From: Microcoleus sp. FACHB-1515
Lineage (GTDB): Bacteria > Cyanobacteriota > Cyanobacteriia > Elainellales > Elainellaceae
Assembly: GCF_014696105.1 (NCBI RefSeq)
Contig: NZ_JACJPO010000064.1
Coordinates: 25,686 to 89,685, forward strand
Direction of reading: 5' to 3'
DNA length: 64,000 nucleotides
Under the pieces are notes generated by a model. It did no database searches. It was given only the letters and a program-made list of their open reading frames with translations, and was not told the DNA's origin. Positions within the stretch are counted from its first letter, which is position 1. Each line of letters opens with the position of its first letter. The position numbers and the translations under genes are program-made. This document shows positions 18,498 to 27,104 of the stretch, piece after piece.

Positions 18498-19892
18498 ATG
18501 AATCACAAGCAAATTTCCTTGAATAATCAACTAACACTCAATTTATTTCCATACTCCTCGCTCGAGGTTTTCAATAATCAAAATATTAAGTTCGATCGCG
18601 CCGACTTGGGGACATTCAAAGATTCTCTTCGCGCACCCATTCATCGCTGGTTCACTTATCCTGCGGGATTTTCCTTCAAAGCAGTAGAAGAAGCATTAAG
18701 AATTTACAACATCCGGCCAGGCATGATAGTCTACGATCCTTTTGCTGGAACGGGCACAACAAATGTTGTAGCTAAGCGAAAGGGCATAAGTTCTTTCGGC
18801 GTAGAAGCGCATCCCTTTATTCAGTTTGTGGCTCAAACAAAACTATTTTGGGAATTTGATTTTTCCACGCTCTCTTCTGAAATCGATAAGCTGATCAGTC
18901 AAATTGAAAATTCTATTTCTGACGCAAACCTACTTGATATTTGCGTAAGCAAAATTTTTCCTGAGCTAGTGTGTAAATGCTATAGCCATCAAAAGCTAGC
19001 GCAGCTTTATCTTTGTCGAGAAGCGATCGCTGCTTTGCCTGTAAATCCTTTTCAAAACTTTGCTAGGTTAGGACTTACGAATCTATTACGCTCGATCGCG
19101 GACGTTGCTACAGGATGGCCTTATATTGCTCCTCAGAAGGCAAGAAAAATCACAAAAACTACTCAAAGCTTGAACGTTGTTGAAGCTTACAGAATTCAAC
19201 TTTATAAAATGCGTGATGATTTGTATCAAGTGCAGACGGGCAGTTCTATCAGAGGAAATGCAGTATTAATCTCTGGTGATTCTCGTCAAAAACAAAACCT
19301 TATAGATGACGAAACGGTAGATTTAGCATTCACTTCACCACCTTACCTCAACAATTACGATTACGCAGATCGTACTCGGTTGGAGATGTATTTTTGGGGC
19401 GAAGCGAGTAGTTGGGGGGATATTACAAGAAAAGTGCGCGATCGATTGATGATGAGCGCCACTACACAGATTAACCGATCGGACTACAACCTGGAAAAAC
19501 TGTTGAGTGATGATCTTTGCCAGATTGCGCCCGAAGTTGCTGCGGAGTTACAGCCTAAAATTGCTGAGCTTTCCAAACTTCGCCTATTGAAAGGCGGAAA
19601 AAAAAGCTACGACATCATGGTTGCTGGATATTTCAATGATATGTTGCGTGTTATGAGAGAGACCTACCGTGTTCTTCGCCCCAGTAGCACTTTTATCATG
19701 ATTCTTGGCGATTCTGCACCCTATGGAATCTACATTCCTACAGATGTTTACCTTGGTGAGATTGGTAGAGCTATTGGCTTCGCTTCGTATAAAATAGAAA
19801 ATCTACGCATACGCGGAGGCAAGTGGAAAGACAACCCACAGCGTCATGATGTGGCTCTAAAAGAGTGCATTGTAACATTGTCAAAGAACTAG
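18498..19892 (+). CDS. type II DNA methyltransferase (amino-methylating, probable N4-cytosine)
   Basis: A 464-residue SAM-dependent DNA methyltransferase. Motif I is DPFAGTGTT at 80-88, with a following acidic residue in FGVEAHPF. Motif IV is TSPPY at 279-283; SPPY favours N4-cytosine methylation, though N6-adenine cannot be excluded. HRWFTYPAGFS upstream of motif I and LRPSSTFIMILGDS near the C-terminus fit the later strands. The region between motifs I and IV may recognise the target. Base composition looks more AT-rich than neighbouring genes. It converges stop-to-stop with a likely nuclease gene, and the pair sits between two copies of the hemL 3' end. Confidence 0.88.
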   Translation: MNHKQISLNNQLTLNLFPYSSLEVFNNQNIKFDRADLGTFKDSLRAPIHRWFTYPAGFSFKAVEEALRIYNIRPGMIVYDPFAGTGTTNVVAKRKGISSFGVEAHPFIQFVAQTKLFWEFDFSTLSSEIDKLISQIENSISDANLLDICVSKIFPELVCKCYSHQKLAQLYLCREAIAALPVNPFQNFARLGLTNLLRSIADVATGWPYIAPQKARKITKTTQSLNVVEAYRIQLYKMRDDLYQVQTGSSIRGNAVLISGDSRQKQNLIDDETVDLAFTSPPYLNNYDYADRTRLEMYFWGEASSWGDITRKVRDRLMMSATTQINRSDYNLEKLLSDDLCQIAPEVAAELQPKIAELSKLRLLKGGKKSYDIMVAGYFNDMLRVMRETYRVLRPSSTFIMILGDSAPYGIYIPTDVYLGEIGRAIGFASYKIENLRIRGGKWKDNPQRHDVALKECIVTLSKN

Positions 19893-20732
19893 CTATTGCT
19901 GATCTTCTTCAATGAGCCAAAGAGCAAGGCCGCTTTCATCACTCAAGATTACTTCTTCATCAAAGCTTTCTAAAAAATCTACTGCTTCTGCGATAGAGCC
20001 AAACATATAGCGTCTTGACTCACCTAAATTTGTTTCGATCGTAACTTCAACTTCTTGAATCGATCGCGGAATTGTGGTGTCCAGCGTTTCTCCTAAAGCA
20101 AGGCGCAACTGAGGTTCAATATCAGTGAGCAACGAACAAGCAATTTCAGCATACTGGTCTTCACTCAACTGCTGCCATCTTTGCCAAGCAGCGATTGCTT
20201 TATCTCTTTCTTTCTCTCCCCAATTGAATATAATTTCGTAGAAGGCTAACGTCTCAACAATCTTCTGGAATCCAATCTCAAAAAGACTGACATCAAAGCT
20301 CTGCATCATTGCTTTAGAACTACCGCTCCAGCTACCTGCTAAAACAGCGATTGATTTTCGGACAGTAGGAAAAGTACGTCTTAAACTGTAATGGGCAGTG
20401 CAAATCCAGCTTCCTTTGTCTCGGTTATGCTTTTTGTAGCGAATGTATTTTGATTCAATGAGAACTAAAGGCTGCATTTGCTGATTTGCAATTACAGAGT
20501 CAATGTTGTAGCTATTACCTGCTGTATCTTTCAGCAGTAACTTCGTTGCTTTTCCAGTTCGTGGGTTGGGGCGGCCTGCTGAAACATATACACAATTATT
20601 TTCTTCAGCAATAGGACGTAAAATTCTGTTGACTTCGCGCTCAATTAACGCGCCGATGGCTTCACCTAATGTGCTACCTGGGTTGGCAACTTGAATTTCT
20701 ACCACTTGCAACCTCAACCATTTCTGCTTCAC
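19893..20732 (-). CDS. probable restriction endonuclease with PD-(D/E)xK site
   Basis: A 279-residue protein I do not recognise by family. It shows Asp78 (SYNIDSVI), a short spacer, then Glu93 and Lys95 in VLIESKY, the D-x14-ExK spacing of PD-(D/E)xK nucleases. A Gly/Arg-rich stretch (SAGRPNPRTGKATK) just upstream could contact DNA. The stop codon abuts that of the methyltransferase on the opposite strand, a common layout of restriction-modification pairs. The GTG at 20732 is the longest start; starts a few codons later are possible. Nuclease function is inferred from motif and context. Confidence 0.72.
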   Translation of the reverse strand: MKQKWLRLQVVEIQVANPGSTLGEAIGALIEREVNRILRPIAEENNCVYVSAGRPNPRTGKATKLLLKDTAGNSYNIDSVIANQQMQPLVLIESKYIRYKKHNRDKGSWICTAHYSLRRTFPTVRKSIAVLAGSWSGSSKAMMQSFDVSLFEIGFQKIVETLAFYEIIFNWGEKERDKAIAAWQRWQQLSEDQYAEIACSLLTDIEPQLRLALGETLDTTIPRSIQEVEVTIETNLGESRRYMFGSIAEAVDFLESFDEEVILSDESGLALWLIEEDQQ

Positions 20733-20818
20733 GCCATTTTAGCTCAGTCCCCCACCTTCTAATTTCAACTCATTATCGAGCAGTTCAATCGCACTCTACA
20801 AGGCTTGTTGTGTATCAT

Positions 20819-21066
20819 ACGCAGCCTGCGGCGGCAACATCAGCGGCATGTTCGGCTTCTTCTTCACCGCAGGTCCTGTCCACAGCTACGAAGACGCCAA
20901 ACACTCAGACCTCAGCAAGTTTGCCCGCTTCCATCGCGGCATGTTAGAGCGCGGCGTTTACCTGGCTCCCTCGCAATTCGAGGCCGGATTCACCTCGCTG
21001 GCACATACCGATGAGGACATCGATTGCACGATCGCCGCTGCCCGTGAGGTGATGGCCGGACTGTAA
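20819..21066 (+). pseudogene. hemL 3'-end fragment, copy 2
   Basis: An open remnant matching the last 82 residues of the intact hemL, with two amino-acid differences (DLSKF for DLNKF, HTDED for HTNED). It has no N-terminal two-thirds and no PLP lysine, so it cannot be an active aminomutase. It ends with the same stop position and a similar terminator. It is best read as the original chromosomal end of hemL, cut off when the restriction-modification pair inserted, or as a duplication made during that insertion. Confidence 0.93.
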
Positions 21067-21083
21067 TTCGCGTGAGTTATCAG

Positions 21084-21116
21084 AAACCGTAGAGGGGAAC
21101 CCTCTCTACGGTTTTT
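21084..21116 (+). terminator. terminator after the hemL fragment
   Basis: AAACCGTAGAG pairs with CTCTACGGTTT across a short GGGAACC loop region and is followed by a T-run. It is the counterpart of the terminator at 18385 with a different loop. Confidence 0.85.
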
Positions 21117-21132
21117 GTTTGCACGATCGTCC

Positions 21133-21414
21133 CTATTCGATTCGCAAGTAGCGCGTCAGCACGCTAATCACATCCCCCGGAGCGGGCGTAATCAGCAGCG
21201 GTTCCCCAACCGCCAGCGGTCTTGCCCAAGTGGTTGCATCCGCATAGCGCAGTTGTTGCAGATGCAAAATCGTGCGATCGACTGCGATCGGCTGACCGAT
21301 CAGGACGTGCTTGACCACATAGCGCGAATCTTCTGGGAAGCGAAAGGCAGACGGAATTTGCAGCAGCGGAGTGTCGCCGCGCTCGTTGGGTCGCGACATG
21401 AAGTCGTTTCTCAT
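21133..21414 (-). CDS. hypothetical protein, 93 aa
   Basis: Not recognised. A 93-residue soluble-looking protein with mixed strand and helix character, preceded by AAAGGAAAACCCAG, an acceptable ribosome site for the ATG at 21414. Repeated promoter-like or foldable sequence immediately upstream (21447-21656) could be its leader. The gene converges with the hemL fragment. If the insertion model for the restriction pair is right, this was originally the downstream neighbour of hemL. Confidence 0.65.
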   Translation of the reverse strand: MRNDFMSRPNERGDTPLLQIPSAFRFPEDSRYVVKHVLIGQPIAVDRTILHLQQLRYADATTWARPLAVGEPLLITPAPGDVISVLTRYLRIE

Positions 21415-21446
21415 CTGGGTTTTCCTTTTGTAAGCGGGCAGGAAAA

Positions 21447-21656
21447 CCCAAAAACTCAGCCGACCCCAATGTCAAGACAAGACAATCAGGGCGGCTGGGA
21501 GAGTAAAATCTCCGTAGCCCGCTCGGACTGGCGTGATCAGTTTGACGGGTTAGCGATCCGTTGTTGCTGGACACAACTTCGGGTCGCGTCGGCTCAGCTT
21601 TTGGGCACAACGCTGGGAGCAGCGTTAAGGCAAAAAGTAGCGGAAGGATTTTGCCC
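21447..21656. ncRNA. candidate structured RNA or structured leader, strand unknown
   Basis: A gene-free stretch with unusually many pairing arms. CCCAAAAACTCAGCCGAC (21447-21464) pairs at 16 of 18 positions with GTCGGCTCAGCTTTTGGG (21588-21605) and would enclose about 120 bases. Inside lies a hairpin at 21491-21522 (GGAGA/TCTCC with a GTAAAA loop and an outer GCG/CGC stem). After the outer arm come AACGCT/AGCGTT (21609-21626) and GGCAAAA/TTTTGCC (21629-21655). It resembles no RNA family I can name. On the minus strand it would be the leader of the 93-residue gene. Confidence 0.4.
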
Positions 21657-21659
21657 TGT

Positions 21660-22027
21660 CAAGTAATTTTCTTCTGGAAATTGAAGCGCGATCGCAAAAT
21701 TGCGGCTTTCGCACGTTTCCGGGAATCGATCGTTTCAAAACTTTGTAGCGAAGATGACATTTTCGGCGAACTGCTGCTGCAAAGTGCGGTTGTGGAACTT
21801 GCCGATTTTCGATCGCAATTTCTATCCGTATTGCTTCCATAAGGTTTATACCTCCAGATGGATAACAGCATCCAACGCTGTAGAGCTACCATCAAAAAGA
21901 TGCTGAGCAAATTTAAGTCATCATTCCCATAGAAATTTCATTCAAAAATTAGGCTAAGTTCTGCTGTTGACTTGGCGATCGCTCATCGTTTCTCAAAGCA
22001 GCTTTACCCGTTAATCAGGAGATTTTA
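21660..22027. other. intergenic region upstream of the dehydrogenase
   Basis: About 370 bases without a gene I can support. It is AT-rich and should contain the promoter of the alcohol dehydrogenase operon. AATCAGGAG lies just before that ATG as a ribosome site. Confidence 0.5.
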
Positions 22028-23197
22028 ATGAAAGCAGTTTGCTGGCAGGGCGCGAACAGCGTAACAGTGGAAACCGTTCCCGATCCAAAAATTATTAATC
22101 CGCGCGATGCCATCATCAAAGTCACCGCAACAACAATTTGTGGTTCTGATCTACACATTTATGATGGCTTCATTCCCTCGATGCAGCCGGGCGACATTAT
22201 CGGTCATGAATTCATGGGCGAAGTCGTTGAAATTGGTTCTGAAATTAAGAAGCTAAAAGTCGGCGATCGCGTCGTTGTTTCCTCTATTGTTGGCTGCGGA
22301 AGCTGTTATTTCTGTCAGAATCAAAGCTGGTCGCTTTGTGACAATTCAAACCCCAGCGGACGACTGCAAGAACCGATTTTTGGCTTTGGCACATCTGCCA
22401 TTTTTGGCTATTCGCATTTGTTTGGTGGTCTAGCAGGTTCGCAAGCGGAATACATTCGTGTTCCCTTTGCCGATTTTGGCGCGGTCAAGGTTCCGAAAGA
22501 ACTAACTGATGAGCAAATTTTGCCGATTTCTGATGCTTTTCCAACTGGATACATGGGCGCAGATATGTGTGAAATTCAGCCCGGAGATACGATCGCCGTT
22601 TGGGGTGCGGGTCCGGTTGGATTGTTTGCCATGAAAAGCGCCTACATGCTCGGAGCCGAGCGCGTAATCGCGCTCGATCGCATCCCTGAACGACTGCAAC
22701 TGGCGCGAGATTTTGCCAAAGCAGAAACGATCAATTATGAAGAAGTTGATCCGGGTGAAATTCTCAAAGAAATGACGGGCGGACGCGGTCCCGATGCCTG
22801 CATTGATGCGGTTGGCCTCGAAGCGCACGGCATGGGACCAATGGGCGCATTTGACAAAGTAAAACAGGCAGTTCGGCTGGAAACCGATCGCTTTCATGTC
22901 GTCCGACAAATGATTTTAGCTTGTCGAAAAGGCGGCATTCTTTCAATCATGGGCGTCTATGGTGGCTTCGTTGATAAAGTGCCGATGGGCGCAGCTTTTA
23001 ACAAAGGGTTGACTTTCAAAATGGGGCAGATGCACGGCCAGAAATATATGCCGATGCTGGTCGAGCGCGTCATCAATGGCGAAGTTGATCCTTCAGTTGT
23101 GTTTACGCATCACCTGCCGCTGGATGAAGCGAAACAAGCCTATGAAATGTTCAAACACAAAGAAGACAACTGCGTCAAAATTCTGCTGAAACCTTAA
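22028..23197 (+). CDS. zinc-dependent alcohol/formaldehyde dehydrogenase family protein
   Basis: A 389-residue medium-chain dehydrogenase. CGSDLHIY with Cys38, GHEFMGEV and the structural-zinc cysteine cluster CGSCYFCQNQSWSLC are all present; VWGAGPVGLFA is the NAD(P) Rossmann motif. The long insert containing GPDACIDAVGLEAHGMG places it nearer the glutathione-independent formaldehyde dehydrogenase-like branch than simple ethanol dehydrogenases. Substrate is unknown. The next gene starts 20 bases downstream on the same strand, so the pair forms an operon with a CrtO-like oxidoreductase. Confidence 0.9.
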   Translation: MKAVCWQGANSVTVETVPDPKIINPRDAIIKVTATTICGSDLHIYDGFIPSMQPGDIIGHEFMGEVVEIGSEIKKLKVGDRVVVSSIVGCGSCYFCQNQSWSLCDNSNPSGRLQEPIFGFGTSAIFGYSHLFGGLAGSQAEYIRVPFADFGAVKVPKELTDEQILPISDAFPTGYMGADMCEIQPGDTIAVWGAGPVGLFAMKSAYMLGAERVIALDRIPERLQLARDFAKAETINYEEVDPGEILKEMTGGRGPDACIDAVGLEAHGMGPMGAFDKVKQAVRLETDRFHVVRQMILACRKGGILSIMGVYGGFVDKVPMGAAFNKGLTFKMGQMHGQKYMPMLVERVINGEVDPSVVFTHHLPLDEAKQAYEMFKHKEDNCVKILLKP

Positions 23198-23217
23198 CCT
23201 CAAATTTGTTCGATCGC

Positions 23218-24930
23218 ATGGAAAGTTACGACATTATTCTCATCGGCGCAGGCCACAATGCTCTAGTTTGTGCTGCCTATTTGCTCAAAGCAGGCTACAG
23301 CGTTTTGCTCTTAGAAAAGCGGTCGATTCCTGGTGGAGCCGCGACAACCGAGGAACTGCTGCCTGATGAAGCTCCGGGCTTCAAATTCAGTCCTTGTGCC
23401 ATCAACCACATCTTCATTCATTTGGGGCCAGTGGTTGAAGAATTGCAGCTTGAAAAGTACGGTCTTGAATATATCTGGTGCGATCCGGTCGTGTTTTGTC
23501 CACATCCGGACGGCAAATATTTTCTGGGGCGGCGATCGATCGAGCAAACCTGTCAGGAAATCGCTCGATACAGCACTCGCGATGCTGAGAAATATGCCGA
23601 ATACATGGACTTCTGGCAGCGCTTTGTCAGCATGGTGGTTCCAATCTTTAATTCGCCGCCCAAGTCGCTGGTTGACATGGCCGGAAATTTCAACGGCAAC
23701 AACTTCAAAAACATGCTGTCGCTGTTGGGACCTGCCAACGAAACACTCGATCTGATTCGCACCGCTCTAACCAGTCCGCGTGACCAGATTAACGAATACT
23801 TTGATTCAGAATTCTTGAAGGCTCCGCTAGCAAGATTGTCGGGAGAATTGAGCAATCCACCGTCGCAAAAAGCCGCTTCTTTTGGCGCGATGATGATGGC
23901 GCTGCGACACAACCCCGGCATGGCAAGACCAAAAGGCGGAACCGGAGCATTAAGCGAAGCCCTCGTTCGCTGCGTACAGGATTTAGGTGGCAAAATTCTC
24001 ACCGAGCGATCGGTCAAACAAATCTTAATTGATGAGGGTAAAGCGGTTGGCGTTCGATTGGCAAACGGACAGGAATATCGCGCGAAAGAAGGCGTGATCT
24101 CCAGTTTGGATGCCAAGCGATCGTTCCTTCACCTGATTGATGCTGCGGATGTCGATCGCGCCGATTCTAAATTAAGGGAACGGGTCGATCGCCGCATCGC
24201 CTGCCACAACGAAGCCATCTTAAAAATCGACTGTGCCCTGTCTGAAGCTCCCCGCTTTATTCATCACAATCATCAAGATGAATTTCTGCATGGATCGGTT
24301 TTGATTGCCGATTCAATGGATCACGTCGAACTCGCACACACCGACCCAGAAATTGGCCGAATTCCTGATGAAAACCCGTCGATGTATGCGGTGGTTCCTT
24401 CTGCTACCGATCCGACTTTAGCGCCGGAAGGAAAACATACGTTGTGGATTGAATTCTTTGTTCCTTATGATATTGCAGGCGCAAAAGGAACGGGAATTAA
24501 AGGTACGGGTTGGACAGAAGAACTGAAGAACAAAGTGGCCGATCGCGTTATCAATAAGCTGGCGGACTATGCGCCCAACGTCAAAGACGCAATCATCGCT
24601 CGCCATCTCGAAAGTCCACCGGAACTTGAAGAAAGAATCGGCGTGGTTAAAGGCAATTACTATCATCTCGACATGACGCTGGATCAGATGATGTGCTTTC
24701 GTCCACTGCCGGAACTGGCAAACTACGGAACACCGATCGAAAACTTCTATCTGACCGGAGCCGGAACGCATCCGGGCGGCTCAATTTCCGGTTTGCCGGG
24801 ACGCAACTGTGCGCGAGTGTTTTTGCAGCACAAACATCCGATCGCCCAGACGATTAAAGATGCCGGAAACACCGTTGTTTCTGCGGCAAAATCCACATTC
24901 GATCTGCTCAAACCCGATTCTAAGAGCTAG
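23218..24930 (+). CDS. crtO: CrtO-like carotenoid ketolase/phytoene desaturase family oxidoreductase
   Basis: A 570-residue FAD-dependent enzyme. The dinucleotide site IILIGAGHNALVCAAYLL is at the N-terminus, and GAATTEELLPD, GLEYIWCDPVVFCP, RPKGGTGAL, NEAILKIDCALS and the C-terminal GAGTHPGGSISGLPGRNCAR follow. These match my memory of Synechocystis CrtO, the ketolase that adds the 4-keto group to beta-carotene to make echinenone. The family has close paralogues, so a related desaturase-type activity is possible. The ATG at 23218 is chosen over a TTG four codons earlier. It is co-transcribed with the dehydrogenase upstream. Confidence 0.75.
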   Translation: MESYDIILIGAGHNALVCAAYLLKAGYSVLLLEKRSIPGGAATTEELLPDEAPGFKFSPCAINHIFIHLGPVVEELQLEKYGLEYIWCDPVVFCPHPDGKYFLGRRSIEQTCQEIARYSTRDAEKYAEYMDFWQRFVSMVVPIFNSPPKSLVDMAGNFNGNNFKNMLSLLGPANETLDLIRTALTSPRDQINEYFDSEFLKAPLARLSGELSNPPSQKAASFGAMMMALRHNPGMARPKGGTGALSEALVRCVQDLGGKILTERSVKQILIDEGKAVGVRLANGQEYRAKEGVISSLDAKRSFLHLIDAADVDRADSKLRERVDRRIACHNEAILKIDCALSEAPRFIHHNHQDEFLHGSVLIADSMDHVELAHTDPEIGRIPDENPSMYAVVPSATDPTLAPEGKHTLWIEFFVPYDIAGAKGTGIKGTGWTEELKNKVADRVINKLADYAPNVKDAIIARHLESPPELEERIGVVKGNYYHLDMTLDQMMCFRPLPELANYGTPIENFYLTGAGTHPGGSISGLPGRNCARVFLQHKHPIAQTIKDAGNTVVSAAKSTFDLLKPDSKS

Positions 24931-25054
24931 CTAATTTTTAACAGAAGCGATCGCAAACCGACTTTTACGAGGTTTCGCGATCGCTTTTTGCCTGTGGATC
25001 AACCTGAGTTGAATTGAGCTTAGAATGAAGTGTAATTTCAACTGAATCTCATTT

Positions 25055-25669
25055 GTGAATCTGGAATTCATCCCGCTACCGGAACGCCAAGCGATCGCTG
25101 AAATTTTCACCTTTTGGTTTGGCGATCCCGAAGCCAAGAGCGCAACCTATGCCGATCGCCGCAAGCTGTGGTTTGGCAAAAATTCCGCTGTTGATAACGA
25201 GATTCGCGACCGCTTTTTGCCCTTGCATCAACAGGCGGCAGCAGGTGAACTGGCCGACTGGCAATCTTCGCCGCCGGGTGCTTTAGCCCTTCTGCTGCTG
25301 CTCGACCAGTTTTCGCGCAATCTGTTTCGCGACACGCCGCAAGCCTTCGCGACTGATCCGCAAGCGTTGGCGATCGCAGAAGCCTCGATCGCGCAAGGAT
25401 TCGATCGCGCCGTGCCGCCGCTGATGCGAATGTTTTTCTATTTGCCGCTGGAGCATTCCGAAGATCAAGCGCGGCAGCAGCGATCGGTCGAGTTGTTCAC
25501 GCAGCTTCAGGCCGAAGCACCGGAATTAGCGGACGTGCTGGATTACGCCCACAAGCACAAGGACGTGATCGATCGCTTTGGTCGGTTTCCGCACCGCAAC
25601 GAGATTTTGCATCGCCCCAGCACGATCGAGGAGCAGGAATTTTTGCAGCAGCCCGGATCGTCGTTCTAG
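25055..25669 (+). CDS. DUF924 family protein
   Basis: A 204-residue soluble protein with the marks of DUF924, a TPR-like all-helical family of unknown function: EIFTFWFGD at the start, RKLWFGKN, LDQFSRNLFRDTPQAFATD, MRMFFYLPLEHSED and DRFGRFPHRNEIL. It starts at a GTG, since no ATG lies upstream of the conserved region. The last four bases overlap the converging secreted-protein gene. Confidence 0.9.
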   Translation: MNLEFIPLPERQAIAEIFTFWFGDPEAKSATYADRRKLWFGKNSAVDNEIRDRFLPLHQQAAAGELADWQSSPPGALALLLLLDQFSRNLFRDTPQAFATDPQALAIAEASIAQGFDRAVPPLMRMFFYLPLEHSEDQARQQRSVELFTQLQAEAPELADVLDYAHKHKDVIDRFGRFPHRNEILHRPSTIEEQEFLQQPGSSF

Positions 25670-26643
25670 TTGTGACTGGCAATCGCCCGTTCGATCGCAC
25701 GTCTGCGGCGGTCTTGATCTGCCGTGATGCTGTGGACGTTGTTGCCGAGTCCGGGGGCGTTCCAGCGCGATGTGTCGGGGTCGAGGAAGGCGCGAGTCCG
25801 TGCCCACAAAATTGCGTCGGCATCTCGCAAGCCCATCTCGTGCGCTTGGTGGAGGCGATCGATGTAGCCGCCACGACTCAAAGCCGCACGCGGCGATTGG
25901 TTGGCGAGGTCAAGCCCGTTGAGCGTTTCGGCCAGGGTTAAGGTCATTTGGTAGCGATCGGCCTGCTGACGCAAGGTTTCAGCCTGAGTTTGCAGTCGGG
26001 CAAGCTGTTTGCGATCGGCCTCCTGCGGTGAAGTTGCGCCGTGCTGGTAGGAAAAACTGCCCAAATTCCACGCGCTATTTCCCGGATCGACATGACCGCG
26101 ATATGCCCAGGTGTAGCCGCCTGTCGGCGTCCGGGTTCCTTCCGCGCTGCCGATCGCCTTTGCCACCAGCGACTCAGAACCGCCAGCAAACAAATCGGGC
26201 GAAACCGAAGGGCGATCGCGCTCATTCCGAGGCGGCGCGATCGGTACGTTGACAACCGTTGAGCTTTCAGCCAGAGTGAAATCTAAATTCTCGGCGGGTA
26301 ATTTGGCAGGTTGAGCAGCAGGCGCGATCTCTGGGGAATTGTCCGTTGGTGGAAGAGTAGCCGGACTTTCAGCGGGTTGCACGGATGGCGATCGCTCCGG
26401 CTCCGGTGGCGGCGGTAAGGCTTCGGGTGTCTCGCTGCCGATCGGAGCTTGTCCGACAACGGGAAGCGTCATCAATCGAACAGGCTCACTTTCCGCAGGC
26501 AAATCCGCAGGCAGATCCGCTGCCAATTCAAAATCAAGACCCATTGGCTCAGCAGCAAACGCAGTCAAACTGAGCGCGAGCCAAGCGGTGATTGCATGTC
26601 CGGCCAGTTTCAGCAGCCACCAGCAGTTAGAAGAAATGGTCAT
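25666..26643 (-). CDS. secreted proline-rich hypothetical protein
   Basis: A 325-residue exported protein. A signal peptide (HAITAWLALSLTAFAAEP) is followed by about 130 residues rich in Pro, Glu and Ala, which are probably disordered. The C-terminal domain begins near SLVAKAIGSAEGTRT and includes YTWAYRGHVDPGNSAWNLGSFSYQ, a helical stretch and DPDTSRWNAPGLG. I do not know the domain name, but it looks like a conserved cyanobacterial periplasmic module. The ATG at 26643 shares an ATGA overlap with the stop of the acetyltransferase gene, so translation is probably coupled. A 118-residue upstream extension is rejected because it overlaps that gene. Confidence 0.75.
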   Translation of the reverse strand: MTISSNCWWLLKLAGHAITAWLALSLTAFAAEPMGLDFELAADLPADLPAESEPVRLMTLPVVGQAPIGSETPEALPPPPEPERSPSVQPAESPATLPPTDNSPEIAPAAQPAKLPAENLDFTLAESSTVVNVPIAPPRNERDRPSVSPDLFAGGSESLVAKAIGSAEGTRTPTGGYTWAYRGHVDPGNSAWNLGSFSYQHGATSPQEADRKQLARLQTQAETLRQQADRYQMTLTLAETLNGLDLANQSPRAALSRGGYIDRLHQAHEMGLRDADAILWARTRAFLDPDTSRWNAPGLGNNVHSITADQDRRRRAIERAIASHN

Positions 26644-27104
26644 GACAGCGATTTGGTCATTTGGAAATTGGTGAAAGTTTGTCCAAGTCGTTCGACCTGC
26701 TGCGATCGCACGACTTGAAAGCCGCGCCGCTCGAAGAAAGGTTTGGCCGTGATGCTGGCTTCGGTGAAAAGCTGCGGCAGGGAAATCGACCGCGCTTCGG
26801 CTTCGAGGCGATTGAGCAGTTTCGTTCCGATGCCTTGGTTTTGAAAATCTTTGTGACAGTAGAAGCAGTCGATGTGACCGTCGGCTTCGAGTTCGGCAAA
26901 CCCAACGATCTGCGAATCGAGTTCGGCAACGGCGACGAAGTGATGGGCGGCGAGGCGATCGATCCAGCGCGATCGATCTTGCGCTCCAGATGCCCAAGCT
27001 TCGACCTGCGCCTGCGTGTAGTCGCGACGATTGACGGTACTCACCGTCTCTTGAAAAAGCTGGCGCAGCGTGTCGAGGTCGGCGGGCGCGTAAGGACGGA
27101 TCAT
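26640..27104 (-). CDS. GNAT family N-acetyltransferase
   Basis: A 154-residue acetyl-CoA-dependent N-acetyltransferase. The acetyl-CoA pyrophosphate loop reads FQNQGIGTKLLNRLE, preceded by the strand HIDCFYCHKD. ASITAKPFFERRGFQVV is the C-terminal GNAT block. Such proteins acetylate small amines, antibiotics or protein termini; the substrate is not visible. The ATG at 27104 is chosen because the domain starts there (MIRPYAPADLDTLRQL). Both ends overlap neighbours by ATGA junctions, so the gene sits inside a tightly coupled operon. Confidence 0.9.
   Translation of the reverse strand: MIRPYAPADLDTLRQLFQETVSTVNRRDYTQAQVEAWASGAQDRSRWIDRLAAHHFVAVAELDSQIVGFAELEADGHIDCFYCHKDFQNQGIGTKLLNRLEAEARSISLPQLFTEASITAKPFFERRGFQVVRSQQVERLGQTFTNFQMTKSLS

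Noticed and set aside
21164..21610. 148-codon minus-strand frame over the structured region
   Set aside because: It overlaps the 93-residue gene and the pairing arms, and its sequence looks like random translation.
21447..21656. Assignment of the structured region to RNase P RNA, tmRNA, SRP RNA or 6S RNA
   Set aside because: None of their hallmark sequences is present, and the enclosed multi-hairpin layout differs from 6S.
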